DNA of 64,000 nt from CAZSXU01 sp964610505 (GTDB lineage: Bacteria > Arandabacterota > Arandabacteria > JAGLYR01): assembly GCA_964610505.1 (NCBI GenBank), contig CAZSXU010000020.1, forward strand, positions 8,856 to 72,855, read 5' to 3'. Positions within the stretch are counted from its first letter, which is position 1. Each line of letters begins with the position of its first letter. The translations under genes were made by a program, and so were the position numbers. Shown here piece by piece: positions 14,775 through 23,698 of this stretch. Under the pieces are notes generated by a model. It ran no database searches. It was not told where the DNA came from and worked only from the letters and a program-made list of their open reading frames with translations.

Positions 14775-17700
14775 TTGACGAAGGGCCGCCGCGATCATTC
14801 ATACACACCGCTCGCGCCGAAGTGCGGCCGCCCGCGCCGTCATCGAGTTGTTCTCCTCTTTCTCCTCCCACTCGCGGTACCGCCTTCCTTGGCGGCGGAG
14901 CTCGCGACGGCGCCCTGGTCGGACACTCGTGTCGAAGACCTGAGACGCCGAATCGAAACGGTCGATGACCGTGCGCTGATCCTCACACCCACGGCGCTGT
15001 ACCGCTTCCGGGCCGACTCGGAAGCCTGGACCGTCACGGCTCCGGCCGACGGTCTTCCGGGTCTTCCTCTCGGGAGCCTCTCCCTCACCGCCGAGAATAT
15101 CTGGATCTCCGGGGATGGGACCAGCGTATCCGACGTGCGGTTCGACGATTGGCAGCGGTACGGGCCGGGAGAAGGGTACCCCGGTCGACGAATTTTCGAC
15201 GTGGAGGCGGATGAAGATTACGCGTACGCCGGAACGGACGAAGGCGCCGCGCGCTTCGATCTGTACGTCCTGGAGTGGGAAAACGTGGCCGGCCCCGATG
15301 GCGAACCACTGGGATTCGTGAGCGACGTTGCAGTCGGAGAGGATCGTGTGTGGTTTGCTCTGGACGCCGGCGTCGCCGAGTACCGCAAGGAAACCGAGAA
15401 TGTCCGCGTCGATGCGGTGCTCGGATCGCTCCAGGCACCTCGGGTCCTGGCCCTTCGCCAGACCCCCCGGTTTCTCTGGGCAGTTACGGACGCGGGCATC
15501 GCTCGCTACGACAAGGACCTCGAGAGCTGGAACAGTTTCCAGCCCGGCGTCGATTTCCCCGACGCACGCGTGCACCAGCTCACGCTGGAGGGAGACGATC
15601 TCTGGTTGGGAACGGATGACGGTCTCTGGCGCTACCGGGCAGACGGCGGCATCTGGCGGCGCGACGAATCGGGGGATGAAATGCCCGGAGAGCGGGTATT
15701 CGCCTTCGTGCTGGAGACCGAAAGAATCTGGGTCACCACCGAGCGCGCCTTTGCCGTCTATGAGCAGGACGAAGCCCGCTGGATCGATTTTACCTCGAGC
15801 GTTCCCCTCTCCCCGGACGATTGCATCGAACAGTACTGGACGGGCGAGACCCTCCTGTTCCTGGGGCGGGACCGAATCGTCTACGGGCTGGGATTCGGTC
15901 AGGAGAATCCGAGCCTCTTCACTTACCGCAGTCGACCGATCCAGGAGATCGTCGCCGGCTCGGCCGAATCGCTTGCGCCCGGATGGCGGGTGGGACTGGA
16001 CGAAACCGGGTTGGGGATGAGGTCCTCCTCGGGTTCGACGCTCAACCTCAAAGGCGGCGCCACGATTTTCGTGGAGGACGACGACACCGGCCGGGACCCC
16101 GGGCCCGGAGGGGACCCCGGGCTCGGAGAGATCGTGTCGGACACCCGCCTGGACCTCACCTTGAGCGGGAGGCTGGGTGAGGATCGCACCCTGAGCGGAT
16201 TCTACGATACCACCGATCCCGAGAACTCGGCCTACCAGCTGACCTACCGGGGGGCGCGTTCCGACGTGCTCCGAGTGGCCAGCGTCGGAGAGATCGACCA
16301 ACAGATCTTCAATTCGAGCCTCATGCCCGGAGCCGGAATTCGCGGAGGATGGGTGCGGGCGGAGCTGGGGGGACGCTCGCAGGCGACCCGGCGACGCCTG
16401 CTGACCGCCGACGCATGGATCGGAGAGCGCCGCACGCGCCCGGGCCGGGACGTGTTCTACGGCGGAAACCGGACGGTGGAGGCCTCGGTGCGGGACACCG
16501 ACTACGTGCGCGGCGTCGTGTTTCCCGTGCCCGCGGGATGGACGGCGGAAGATCTGCGGAAGGCGTCCATCTACCGAGACGACGGGGATGACGCGTCCAA
16601 CGATGCCAACACGGAAACGCGAACCCGGGCCGGGCTTTCGGGGGCCTGGGATCGCCTGACACCCAACACCGACTATGTGATCGGCTCGCGGGGGGGCACA
16701 TTGATCCTGAGCGCGCCGCTGGGTGGGAACCACACCCTCGTGGCGGTGCGCGCATGGGACGGCGCCGAAGTCGACCTCACCGGTCTCTGGCTCCGCAATC
16801 ACTACTGGATCGCCACGGAACCGGTTCCGGGATCCCTGCAATCGACCCTCGTCGATTCCACGGGCTCGCCGACCGACGCTGCAGGCACTCCCTACCTGCA
16901 GATCTTCAAACTCGACGGCGACGGCGACGGGCTGCTGGATCCGGATCGGTTCAGCCCGGTGAACGGCCTCCTGAGTTTCCCCGACAGTCTCCCCTTCCCC
17001 ATCGAGGTCTATTCGGAAACCGATCCGGAGAATCGTTACACCCTCGAATACACCTACCGGGCGACACTCAACACCTTCCAGCTGAGCCACGGGGACGTCG
17101 TTCCCGGATCGGAGAGCATTCGGGTGGATCGAGAACGGCTCCGGCCGGACATCGACTATTCGATGATTCCCTCCTCGGGTCTCTTCATCTTCTTCGAGCA
17201 CGTCCTTCTGGACGACGACACGGTGATCGAAGTCGAGTATCTGTACGAAGTGGGCGAGGGGCCCTCGGACTCCGAAGAATCGAACGAGGAGACCGTTGTC
17301 TCGGGCCAACTGGGTCTTGCACCCGGCGATCACGTATTCCTCGGTCTGAGCACCACCCACTGGACCGATGGGGCCGATCGGGACCGGACCACGACGGATC
17401 TCAACGCCCGGCTCGAGTGGAAGAACGAGCAATGCTTCCTGCGGGTGGTTCCCGAGGCGGCGTTGAGCCGCGCGGACCCGGCCGATGAATCGTCGGCGGG
17501 CGGCGGTGAGACGGAGACGGGCGCCGCCGTGGGCGTCGCGCTCAAGGGTCGCTACCGGGGCCTCGAGGTCTCCGCGTCGCATCGGAATCTGGACGGCGGT
17601 TTCGTGTCCTTTGAGGACCGGCGCACACTGCTGGGCCGGCTTCGAGAGGAGTCCGCCGCGCGCGGCCGGCTGACCCTGGGCCGTCACCTCCAGGCGGAAC

Positions 17701-19139
17701 TCGAATGGGAAACCTCGTTGTCCGACCGGCTGTCCGGCGAGAACGCGTTCGCAGCCGGCGGGTCGAGCGAACCCTCCGGATCGGGCGGATCGCAGTTCGG
17801 AGAGGAATCGTCGGTGATGGGCAGCCTGCGATTGCTGCGCTCGGGACTACCGAATCTTCAGTTCCGCCGGGGGCGCGTCGTCCTGGATGCGGCCGGGCGC
17901 CGGCAGGAGAAGTGGATCAGCCGCGGGGAGCTGGAACTGAGTCCCGACCAGGCCGGCGTCGAGCTTCCGGGGATACGACGCCTCTGGCTCAGGGCTTTTT
18001 TCCAGCGGAGCAACCGGGACATCTCGATCCGGGAGTCCGAAGCGCCGGGCGACAGCCTCAACGGGCAGGACGCCGGGAGGCAGACGACCGATCACGCCTT
18101 CGCTCGCCTCAACGGATCCACGGGAACTCCCCTCTCCTGGAACATCGCCGTTGAAGATCGGCGCAGCTGGAACCCGGACGCGCGGCAGTCCCGGAATCTC
18201 CGCCGGTTCCAGAATCTCGACGCCACGCTCCACTCACAGGCCCACTCGAGCGTGGACGCGTTCCTCAAGTGGGAGTCCCGCCGGGACCTGTTCTGGCACC
18301 CGGAGGGCACCCCCGGTGGGTTTGACGTCGAGCGAATGCTGACGGCGACCGTCCAACTCTACCCGGGTCGTTTGCGGGAGGACTTCTCTCCTCTCACGTT
18401 CCGGCTGGACCTGGGACGCAACGAGACGGAGAGAGGCGAACCCGGCACCGAGCTCCCCGGATCGGCGAGTCTCTGGTCGGAGACCTCCGACGTATCGGAG
18501 CGGCACCGGGGCAGGAACCGAATCTACGAAACCCGGCTCCAGATATTCTCCTGGCTTCGCCTGGTGGAACGATGGGAAACCGCGTCCGAACGCTTCACTC
18601 GGGAGGGTCTCTCCACGGAAGGGGACAATCGTCGGTTGGAAAGCCGCGTCGAGTCCAGCCCGCCGGGCGGCCTCGTCATCCTCCGGTGGATCGAAGAGGA
18701 CACCGAAGAGGAGACGGTGAACGGCGAAACTCACCGGTTCTCGGGCCAGTGGGATCAAACGTGGGGCGGCGGTATCCTCACCTACGTGTCGCTCGAGGCC
18801 GATCGCGCCGAGACCCGGGAGGCTCACGTGGGCGATCTCACCGAGACCTGGAATCCGCAGGCCCAGATCACGTGGCGACGATCCCGGTGGCAGCTCGACG
18901 CCTCCCTGGGCGGGTCGCTCCAGTGGACCCGCACCAAAGACACCTCACCGGGCGCGCCGGGCGGTTGGCAGGAGGACCGCAGCCAAACCCTGTCGGCGTC
19001 CCTCAACGTCCATCCGGTTCCGATCCTCTCGCTTAAGATCGAATATCTCCTGAACCGATCCGAGAGCTCCGCTTCGACAACGGCGGGGGCAAGCGAAACA
19101 GATCACGACATCCGCGTGAGATTGCAGCTTCGCGCGTAA
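14775..19139 (+). CDS. Large outer-membrane protein: propeller-like N-terminus and SprA-like barrel region
   Basis: I place the start at a TTG behind GGAGACGGGG, giving 1454 residues. The hydrophobic export signal is VVLLFLLPLAVPPSLAA. Residues about 30-390 repeat a blade pattern (ILTPTALYRFRADSEAW, LWAVTDAGIARYDKDLESW, DLWLGTDDGLWRYRADG) like two-component-regulator propellers. From about 400 on the protein is a long run of amphipathic strands. Sections such as STLNLKGGATIFVEDD, DLTLSGRLGEDRTLSGFYD and RVDRERLRPDIDYSMIPSSG recall the repeated strand motifs of SprA, the outer-membrane channel of type IX secretion, but SprA is longer and has no propeller. It is outer membrane with good confidence; a secretion channel is only a hypothesis. 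An antisense open frame across it is a GC artefact. Confidence 0.7.
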   Translation: MTKGRRDHSYTPLAPKCGRPRRHRVVLLFLLPLAVPPSLAAELATAPWSDTRVEDLRRRIETVDDRALILTPTALYRFRADSEAWTVTAPADGLPGLPLGSLSLTAENIWISGDGTSVSDVRFDDWQRYGPGEGYPGRRIFDVEADEDYAYAGTDEGAARFDLYVLEWENVAGPDGEPLGFVSDVAVGEDRVWFALDAGVAEYRKETENVRVDAVLGSLQAPRVLALRQTPRFLWAVTDAGIARYDKDLESWNSFQPGVDFPDARVHQLTLEGDDLWLGTDDGLWRYRADGGIWRRDESGDEMPGERVFAFVLETERIWVTTERAFAVYEQDEARWIDFTSSVPLSPDDCIEQYWTGETLLFLGRDRIVYGLGFGQENPSLFTYRSRPIQEIVAGSAESLAPGWRVGLDETGLGMRSSSGSTLNLKGGATIFVEDDDTGRDPGPGGDPGLGEIVSDTRLDLTLSGRLGEDRTLSGFYDTTDPENSAYQLTYRGARSDVLRVASVGEIDQQIFNSSLMPGAGIRGGWVRAELGGRSQATRRRLLTADAWIGERRTRPGRDVFYGGNRTVEASVRDTDYVRGVVFPVPAGWTAEDLRKASIYRDDGDDASNDANTETRTRAGLSGAWDRLTPNTDYVIGSRGGTLILSAPLGGNHTLVAVRAWDGAEVDLTGLWLRNHYWIATEPVPGSLQSTLVDSTGSPTDAAGTPYLQIFKLDGDGDGLLDPDRFSPVNGLLSFPDSLPFPIEVYSETDPENRYTLEYTYRATLNTFQLSHGDVVPGSESIRVDRERLRPDIDYSMIPSSGLFIFFEHVLLDDDTVIEVEYLYEVGEGPSDSEESNEETVVSGQLGLAPGDHVFLGLSTTHWTDGADRDRTTTDLNARLEWKNEQCFLRVVPEAALSRADPADESSAGGGETETGAAVGVALKGRYRGLEVSASHRNLDGGFVSFEDRRTLLGRLREESAARGRLTLGRHLQAELEWETSLSDRLSGENAFAAGGSSEPSGSGGSQFGEESSVMGSLRLLRSGLPNLQFRRGRVVLDAAGRRQEKWISRGELELSPDQAGVELPGIRRLWLRAFFQRSNRDISIRESEAPGDSLNGQDAGRQTTDHAFARLNGSTGTPLSWNIAVEDRRSWNPDARQSRNLRRFQNLDATLHSQAHSSVDAFLKWESRRDLFWHPEGTPGGFDVERMLTATVQLYPGRLREDFSPLTFRLDLGRNETERGEPGTELPGSASLWSETSDVSERHRGRNRIYETRLQIFSWLRLVERWETASERFTREGLSTEGDNRRLESRVESSPPGGLVILRWIEEDTEEETVNGETHRFSGQWDQTWGGGILTYVSLEADRAETREAHVGDLTETWNPQAQITWRRSRWQLDASLGGSLQWTRTKDTSPGAPGGWQEDRSQTLSASLNVHPVPILSLKIEYLLNRSESSASTTAGASETDHDIRVRLQLRA

Positions 19140-19209
19140 ACCTGCCGGTGGACGCGCGCGCTTCGCGCATTCTGGTGTTCTCCTGCGTTCCTCGGCCGAC
19201 CCGGTCCGG

Positions 19210-19238
19210 TTGCCGCCGTTCTTCACACGTGGTATAAT
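19210..19238 (+). promoter_or_regulatory. Promoter of the second DUF362 gene
   Basis: TTGCCG, 17 nt, TATAAT, with a TG extension (TGGTATAAT), about 70 nt before the start at 19310. It is one of the strongest promoters in the window. Confidence 0.7.
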
Positions 19239-19309
19239 GGTATGGAAGACAGGTTCACGGATCCCTGTTTCCCAGCCGGCGCTCCAGCGAACCCAGGAAG
19301 GAACCCGCC

Positions 19310-20698
19310 ATGACCCGTCCCGGCCCGAACGACTTGCCGAAGAAACCCGGTTTCGTGTTTTGCCCGACGAGAAGGGAATTTCTCAAACTCTCGGCCCTCG
19401 GCGCCATGGCCGCGGCCGTGCCCCCGATGATGGCCTCTCCCCTCACCGCCCTCGCCTCCATACGAGGAACCAGGGGACGCGGCAAGGCCGGGCCCGGTGA
19501 GATTGTCATCCTTCATGACCCTCGAATGCTGGGCCATGAGGCCGTGATCGATTTGGATCAAGTGGAGCAGAACGTTCACCTCGCGGTCCGCACCCTGACC
19601 GGAATCGGCGACACGGGCGCCGCCTTCGAGTCGTTGTTCCCCGGCCTCAGCGGCACATCAACCATCGCAATCAAAGTCAACCTGATCGGTCCCTGTGACA
19701 CACGGTGGGAAACCGTACGGGGGGTGGTATCCGGGCTGTCCCAGATGCTGGAAGGGACGTACAACGTGGGTCAGGTAACCGTCTTCGACCGGCACAGCAT
19801 GTCCTCGCACGGGTACGATGTCGCGAACTTCACTTTCGACGGCAACCATCCCGTCCTGAGCAGCACAAACAGCGCCTCGGGATCCGGTTACGAACCCGTG
19901 GCGGGCTATGAACTCTCGCAGTTCATCATGACCCATGATTACGTGATCAACGTCCCGGTGCTCAAGAGCCACTACGACTCGAACAATCAGATCACGGTCG
20001 CCCTGAAGAATCACTATGGATCCTGTTCGCCCTCGAGCCTCTGCGGCAACATTCCCGGCATGCTGACTCTGAATGCGGATTCTTACATCAAGGACAAAAC
20101 CCGCCTCGTGATCACGGATTGTCTTCGCGCGACCTACAGCGGGGGGCCCACGGGCCCCGCGCAAACCTGGAACACGTACACGGAGGGAACCCCGAATACA
20201 CTTCTCGTGACCACCGACCCGGTCACGAACGATTACTGGGCCCGGGACATCATCAATGCCGAGCGTACAGCCCGAGGATTGGCGGCACGTCCCTGCACCT
20301 GGGTGGAACTGGCGTCAGGCATCCCTTACTTCCTCGGCGTGAGCGACCCGTTCTACATGACCGTGATTTCCCTGGATCCGTATCTGGACGTGGAGACCGA
20401 CCGGGCAGGCATCGCCGCCGGCGCGACGTTCCTTGCACCCAACGTGCCCAATCCTTTCAGCCACCACACGGCCATTCGGTTTCGTCTGCAACAGGCAGGG
20501 CCGGTCGCACTCACGATCTTCGATGCGTCGGGGAGAAGGGTGCGCCGGATGGACGAGCGGCACTTCCCGGGGGGATACGGGCAGGCCGAGTGGGACGGCC
20601 GCGACATGAACGGGCGAAAGGCGGCCCCCGGGGTCTACTTCGTCCGCATGGAGGCGGGAGGAACCGTCCAGACGCGCCGGATCGTCATGGTGCGTTAG
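19310..20698 (+). CDS. Tat-exported DUF362 protein with FlgD-Ig-like sorting domain
   Basis: The protein has 462 residues behind an AGGAAGGA site. It has a twin-arginine signal (TRREFLKLSALGAMAAAVPP). DUF362 motifs follow: STIAIKVNLIGPCDTR, YVINVPVLKSHYDSNNQI and VALKNHYGSCSPSSL. The last 80 residues are a FlgD-Ig-like domain with NVPNPFSHHTAIRF, AEWDGRDMNGRKAAPG and VYFVRMEAGG. Tat export together with an outer-membrane sorting-type domain would mean a protein folded in the cytoplasm and then passed to the surface. DUF362 function is not known; the conserved Lys-Ser-His segment is probably the active or binding site. Confidence 0.85.
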   Translation: MTRPGPNDLPKKPGFVFCPTRREFLKLSALGAMAAAVPPMMASPLTALASIRGTRGRGKAGPGEIVILHDPRMLGHEAVIDLDQVEQNVHLAVRTLTGIGDTGAAFESLFPGLSGTSTIAIKVNLIGPCDTRWETVRGVVSGLSQMLEGTYNVGQVTVFDRHSMSSHGYDVANFTFDGNHPVLSSTNSASGSGYEPVAGYELSQFIMTHDYVINVPVLKSHYDSNNQITVALKNHYGSCSPSSLCGNIPGMLTLNADSYIKDKTRLVITDCLRATYSGGPTGPAQTWNTYTEGTPNTLLVTTDPVTNDYWARDIINAERTARGLAARPCTWVELASGIPYFLGVSDPFYMTVISLDPYLDVETDRAGIAAGATFLAPNVPNPFSHHTAIRFRLQQAGPVALTIFDASGRRVRRMDERHFPGGYGQAEWDGRDMNGRKAAPGVYFVRMEAGGTVQTRRIVMVR

Positions 20699-21318
20699 CG
20701 GTAACCGAGAGCCGCAGACTTCACGGACACGGATCGGCCGGATGGAGTCCTCGCGGGAGGGGACCTCGTCTCCCCAGGCAAGCGCGTAATCAACTGGGAG
20801 CTCCATCTCGCAGCTTGCGGTCCCTCGATACACGGTGACGTCCGGCCTTGCGGCACAGCGCGCCGCACTCGGGACGAACGGGGAAGCGAACGGCGTGCCG
20901 GGTTCCGACCCCGGCCTCCTCCCCAAGTGGAGCGTCTGGAAAACCTCAGTTGTGATCAGCGACCCGTCGCGACCGAAATCCATGTTCTCATTCGGCGGTT
21001 GAAAGATCTGCGGTCTTCCGAGCGTCCCGCTCAGGATCCCGGAGGGCGCAGTGTGACGTCTGTCTTGGTGATCGACCTAAGCGGCGGGATTCAGTCGGCG
21101 TAGTGGCGCGCCATCTCGGGATGTGGCTGAAGTTCCCGATGTCAGCGCGTGACCAAGGATGAACTCGATCTCGCCGTTTGAACAGCCCATCCCCGGGCAG
21201 GGCGCCGGGTGGGCCCGGCAGCATGTCGAAAGATGAGCGGCCTCGCGGCTCTGTGTCCTCTCCGGTTGACGCTTTTTGTTCTCTTGCCCTTCCTCGAGGT
21301 CCATTCTCTGCCGTCTAT
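20699..21318. other. 620-base spacer without a supported gene
   Basis: Between the convergent DUF362 and hypD genes I see no credible coding frame. A diverged family-2 repeat lies at 20838-20890 (GGCCTTGCG, then GGACGAACGG and GAAGCG, matching the copy near 4300). A short minus-strand frame near 21090-21220 contains EIEFILGHALTSG, but it has no start context or recognisable domain. The stretch may hold decayed genes. Confidence 0.5.
20838..20890. repeat. Dispersed repeat family 2, diverged copy
   Basis: It shares GGCCTTGCG and the flanking GGACGAACGG..GAAGCG with the copy at 4289-4345, in the same orientation, but the core between is altered. Confidence 0.4.
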
Positions 21319-23694
21319 TCACGATTCTCCACCCGTCGCGCCTTGTTCGGTTCGGGATATGATCTCGTCCTGGAGCGTGCGCGAGACATCGCAGAAGTAA
21401 TCGCTGTAGCCGGCAACCCGGACGATGAGGTCCCGGTGGGCTTCGGGATCCCGCTGTGCCTCTCGAAGCGTATCGGAGCTCACCACATTGAACTGCACGT
21501 GGTGCCCGCCCAGTTTGAAGTAGGTCCGGACGAGGGCGGCCAGCCGATCGAGATCCTCTTCTTCCCGAAGCGTCTCGGGCGTGAACTTCATATTGAGGAG
21601 TGTCCCCCCTGTTTTCTCATGGTCCATCTTCGCCGCCGAGCGAAAGACGGCCGTCGGGCCCTTGCGGTCCATACCCTGAACCGGAGAGATTCCTTCCGAG
21701 AGCGGCACGCCCGCCCGGCGCCCGTCCGGTGTCGCGCCGGTCACGCGGCCGAAGTAGACGTGACAGGTGGTCGGGAGCATATCGATGTGATACGTGCCGC
21801 CCCTCACATTGGGCCGCCCCTCGACGGCGCCCAGGAACATCTCGAACACGATCCGCATGACCTCGTCCGCTTCATCGTCGTCGTTGCCCCACTTGGGCGA
21901 CCTGTTGCGCAGAAAGTGCCGGAATCGCTCGCTCCCCTCGAAGTCTCTCCTCAGCGCGTCAAGAACCTCGTCCATGGGAACCGCCCGATCTCGATAGACG
22001 TGTTTTCGAAGCGCGGCCAGGCTGTCGGTGACGGTTCCAATGCCGACGCCCTGAATGTAGGACGTGTTGTATCGCGCCCCGCCCTCGTTGTAGTCGAGTC
22101 CCGTTTCGATACAGTCATCCGTGATCAGCGAGAGAAACGGCGCCGGCATCTCCGCACCGTACATGTGTTCGATTCTGTCGTTCCCTTCGAACTTCACGCC
22201 AAGGAAATGCCGCATCTGCGCTTCAAACGCGCCCACCACATCTTCGAATGTCGTAAGGGTATTCGGCGCGCCCGTTTCGGGTCCCAGTTGCTTTCCCGTT
22301 CGCACGTCCACGCCGTTGTTAAGGGCCAGCTCCAGGATCTTCGGAAGGTTGAAGTAACCCGTCAAGATGTAGGCTTCCTTGCCGAAGGCGCCGGCTTCCA
22401 CGCAGCCGCTGGTCCCGCCCTCGCGTGCGTCCTCGAGACTCTTGCCCTGGCGAACGAGCTCCCGAACGACGCCGTCCGCGTTGAACACCGACGGGTATCC
22501 GTATCCCCGGCGGATCACCCGGCAGGCCTCCTTCAGGAACCGGTCGGGCGTCTGATGTGAAATCTGCACGTTCTGGCTCGGCTGGAGGATGTGCATTTCC
22601 TCAATCACTTCGAGGAGCAGGAAGGAAACCTCGCTTGAGCCATCGGATCCGTCCCGCCGCAGCCCGGCCAGATTGATGTTGGCGAAGTCCGTGTAGGTCC
22701 CGCTTTCGGCCGCAGTGACGCCCACCTTGGGGGGCGCCGGATGGTTGTTGAACTTGATGAAGAAGCACTCGAGGAGTTCCTTGGCCGAACCGCGCGTCAG
22801 GCTCCCGTCCGCAATGCCCCGACGGTAGAACGGCTCCATATGCTGATCGAGGTGTCCCGGGCTGAAAGCGTCCCACCCGTTGAGCTCTGTGATCACGCCC
22901 AGGTGACAGAACCAGTACATCTGAAGCGCCTCCCGGAAATCCCGTGGGGCCTCTGCGGGCACGCGGGTGCAGACTTCACGAATCCGCTCGAGTTCCATCC
23001 GCCGCCCGGGATCGACTTCCGCCGCCGCCAACCTCCCGGCCAGAGCGGCATGGCGTTCGGCGAACAGAATGGCCGCATCGGCGGCGATGTCCATGGCTCG
23101 AAGCTGTTCCCGCCTGTGCGCCGTGTCGTCCGACTGTGGCACCGAGTCAAAGGTCTCGAGGACCTTCCCGATGCGCGCCTTGAAATCCATCATTCCACAC
23201 CGGTAGATCTTTCCATCCGCAACCGTGTGGCCGGGCGCCCGCTGCTCCATGAATTCCGTGAAGATTCCCGCGTCGTAGGCGTCCTTCCACGATTCGGGAA
23301 GAGCAGCGAAGATCCGGTCCCGAAGGCTTCGACCCCGCCAGAACGGGATCATCTCCCGTTCGTAAACCGCACGGGTCTCGGAGGAAACCAAGTAGCGGGT
23401 CTTCTCCCTGTCGTTCAGAATGCTGAGGTCCTCAAGGCTGTGGCACGTCAGCTCGGGATAGGTCGGAGTCGCCTTGGGTTTCGGACCGCGCTCGCCGACG
23501 ATGAGCTCGCCGGGCCCGATGTGAATCGTCTTGTGCTCGCAGAGGTGCCGGAAAGCAAGGGCCCGGAGAACGGGCGCCGAATGCGTGTTCAGGTTCTCGC
23601 GGTAGAAATCCGTGAGAAGTTCCGCACGCTCGGCGGAGATGGAGGGTTCGCTCTCCAGAGTTTCTTGTCTCAGTCGCTCGACTCGCTCGGTCAT
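21319..23694 (-). CDS. hypD: trans-4-hydroxy-L-proline dehydratase (glycyl radical enzyme)
   Basis: The protein has 791 residues, the length of HypD. The thiyl-radical motif is GGTSGCVEAGAFGKE with Cys431 and Glu433. The glycyl-radical loop is RVAGYSDYF with Gly762 near the C-terminus. The sequence follows Clostridioides difficile HypD through its length (FTEFMEQRAPGHTV, WDAFSPGHLDQH, GGARYNTSYIQGVGIGT, HIDMLPTTCHVYFG). Positions I remember as substrate contacts there (Asp278, Ser334, Phe340, Tyr450, Thr645) fall on Asp275, Ser331, Phe337, Tyr447 and Thr642, all conserved. The reaction is dehydration of hydroxyproline to pyrroline-5-carboxylate, under anoxia. One change from that enzyme is the Thr-Gly-Cys after GCVE, here Ala-Gly-Ala. 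Its activase lies four bases upstream. No proline-forming reductase is adjacent. Confidence 0.85.
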   Translation of the reverse strand: MTERVERLRQETLESEPSISAERAELLTDFYRENLNTHSAPVLRALAFRHLCEHKTIHIGPGELIVGERGPKPKATPTYPELTCHSLEDLSILNDREKTRYLVSSETRAVYEREMIPFWRGRSLRDRIFAALPESWKDAYDAGIFTEFMEQRAPGHTVADGKIYRCGMMDFKARIGKVLETFDSVPQSDDTAHRREQLRAMDIAADAAILFAERHAALAGRLAAAEVDPGRRMELERIREVCTRVPAEAPRDFREALQMYWFCHLGVITELNGWDAFSPGHLDQHMEPFYRRGIADGSLTRGSAKELLECFFIKFNNHPAPPKVGVTAAESGTYTDFANINLAGLRRDGSDGSSEVSFLLLEVIEEMHILQPSQNVQISHQTPDRFLKEACRVIRRGYGYPSVFNADGVVRELVRQGKSLEDAREGGTSGCVEAGAFGKEAYILTGYFNLPKILELALNNGVDVRTGKQLGPETGAPNTLTTFEDVVGAFEAQMRHFLGVKFEGNDRIEHMYGAEMPAPFLSLITDDCIETGLDYNEGGARYNTSYIQGVGIGTVTDSLAALRKHVYRDRAVPMDEVLDALRRDFEGSERFRHFLRNRSPKWGNDDDEADEVMRIVFEMFLGAVEGRPNVRGGTYHIDMLPTTCHVYFGRVTGATPDGRRAGVPLSEGISPVQGMDRKGPTAVFRSAAKMDHEKTGGTLLNMKFTPETLREEEDLDRLAALVRTYFKLGGHHVQFNVVSSDTLREAQRDPEAHRDLIVRVAGYSDYFCDVSRTLQDEIISRTEQGATGGES

Positions 23695-23698
23695 CCGC

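Noticed and set aside
14799..17687. A 962-codon open frame on the minus strand
   Set aside because: It lies antisense to the large outer-membrane protein, has no ribosome site or domain, and arises from high GC at third positions of the true gene. Similar antisense frames at 6643-8784, 2650-3954 and 42869-44404 were rejected for the same reason.
20895..20925. GCCGGGTTCCGACCCCGGC as the T-arm of a tRNA
   Set aside because: The loop does not fit TTCGAnn and no acceptor, D or anticodon arms can be built around it.
21077..21322. Minus-strand frame containing EIEFILGHALTSG as an integrase remnant
   Set aside because: Only a few residues are suggestive; no catalytic Arg-His-Arg-Tyr set, start context or flanking att-like sequence could be found.
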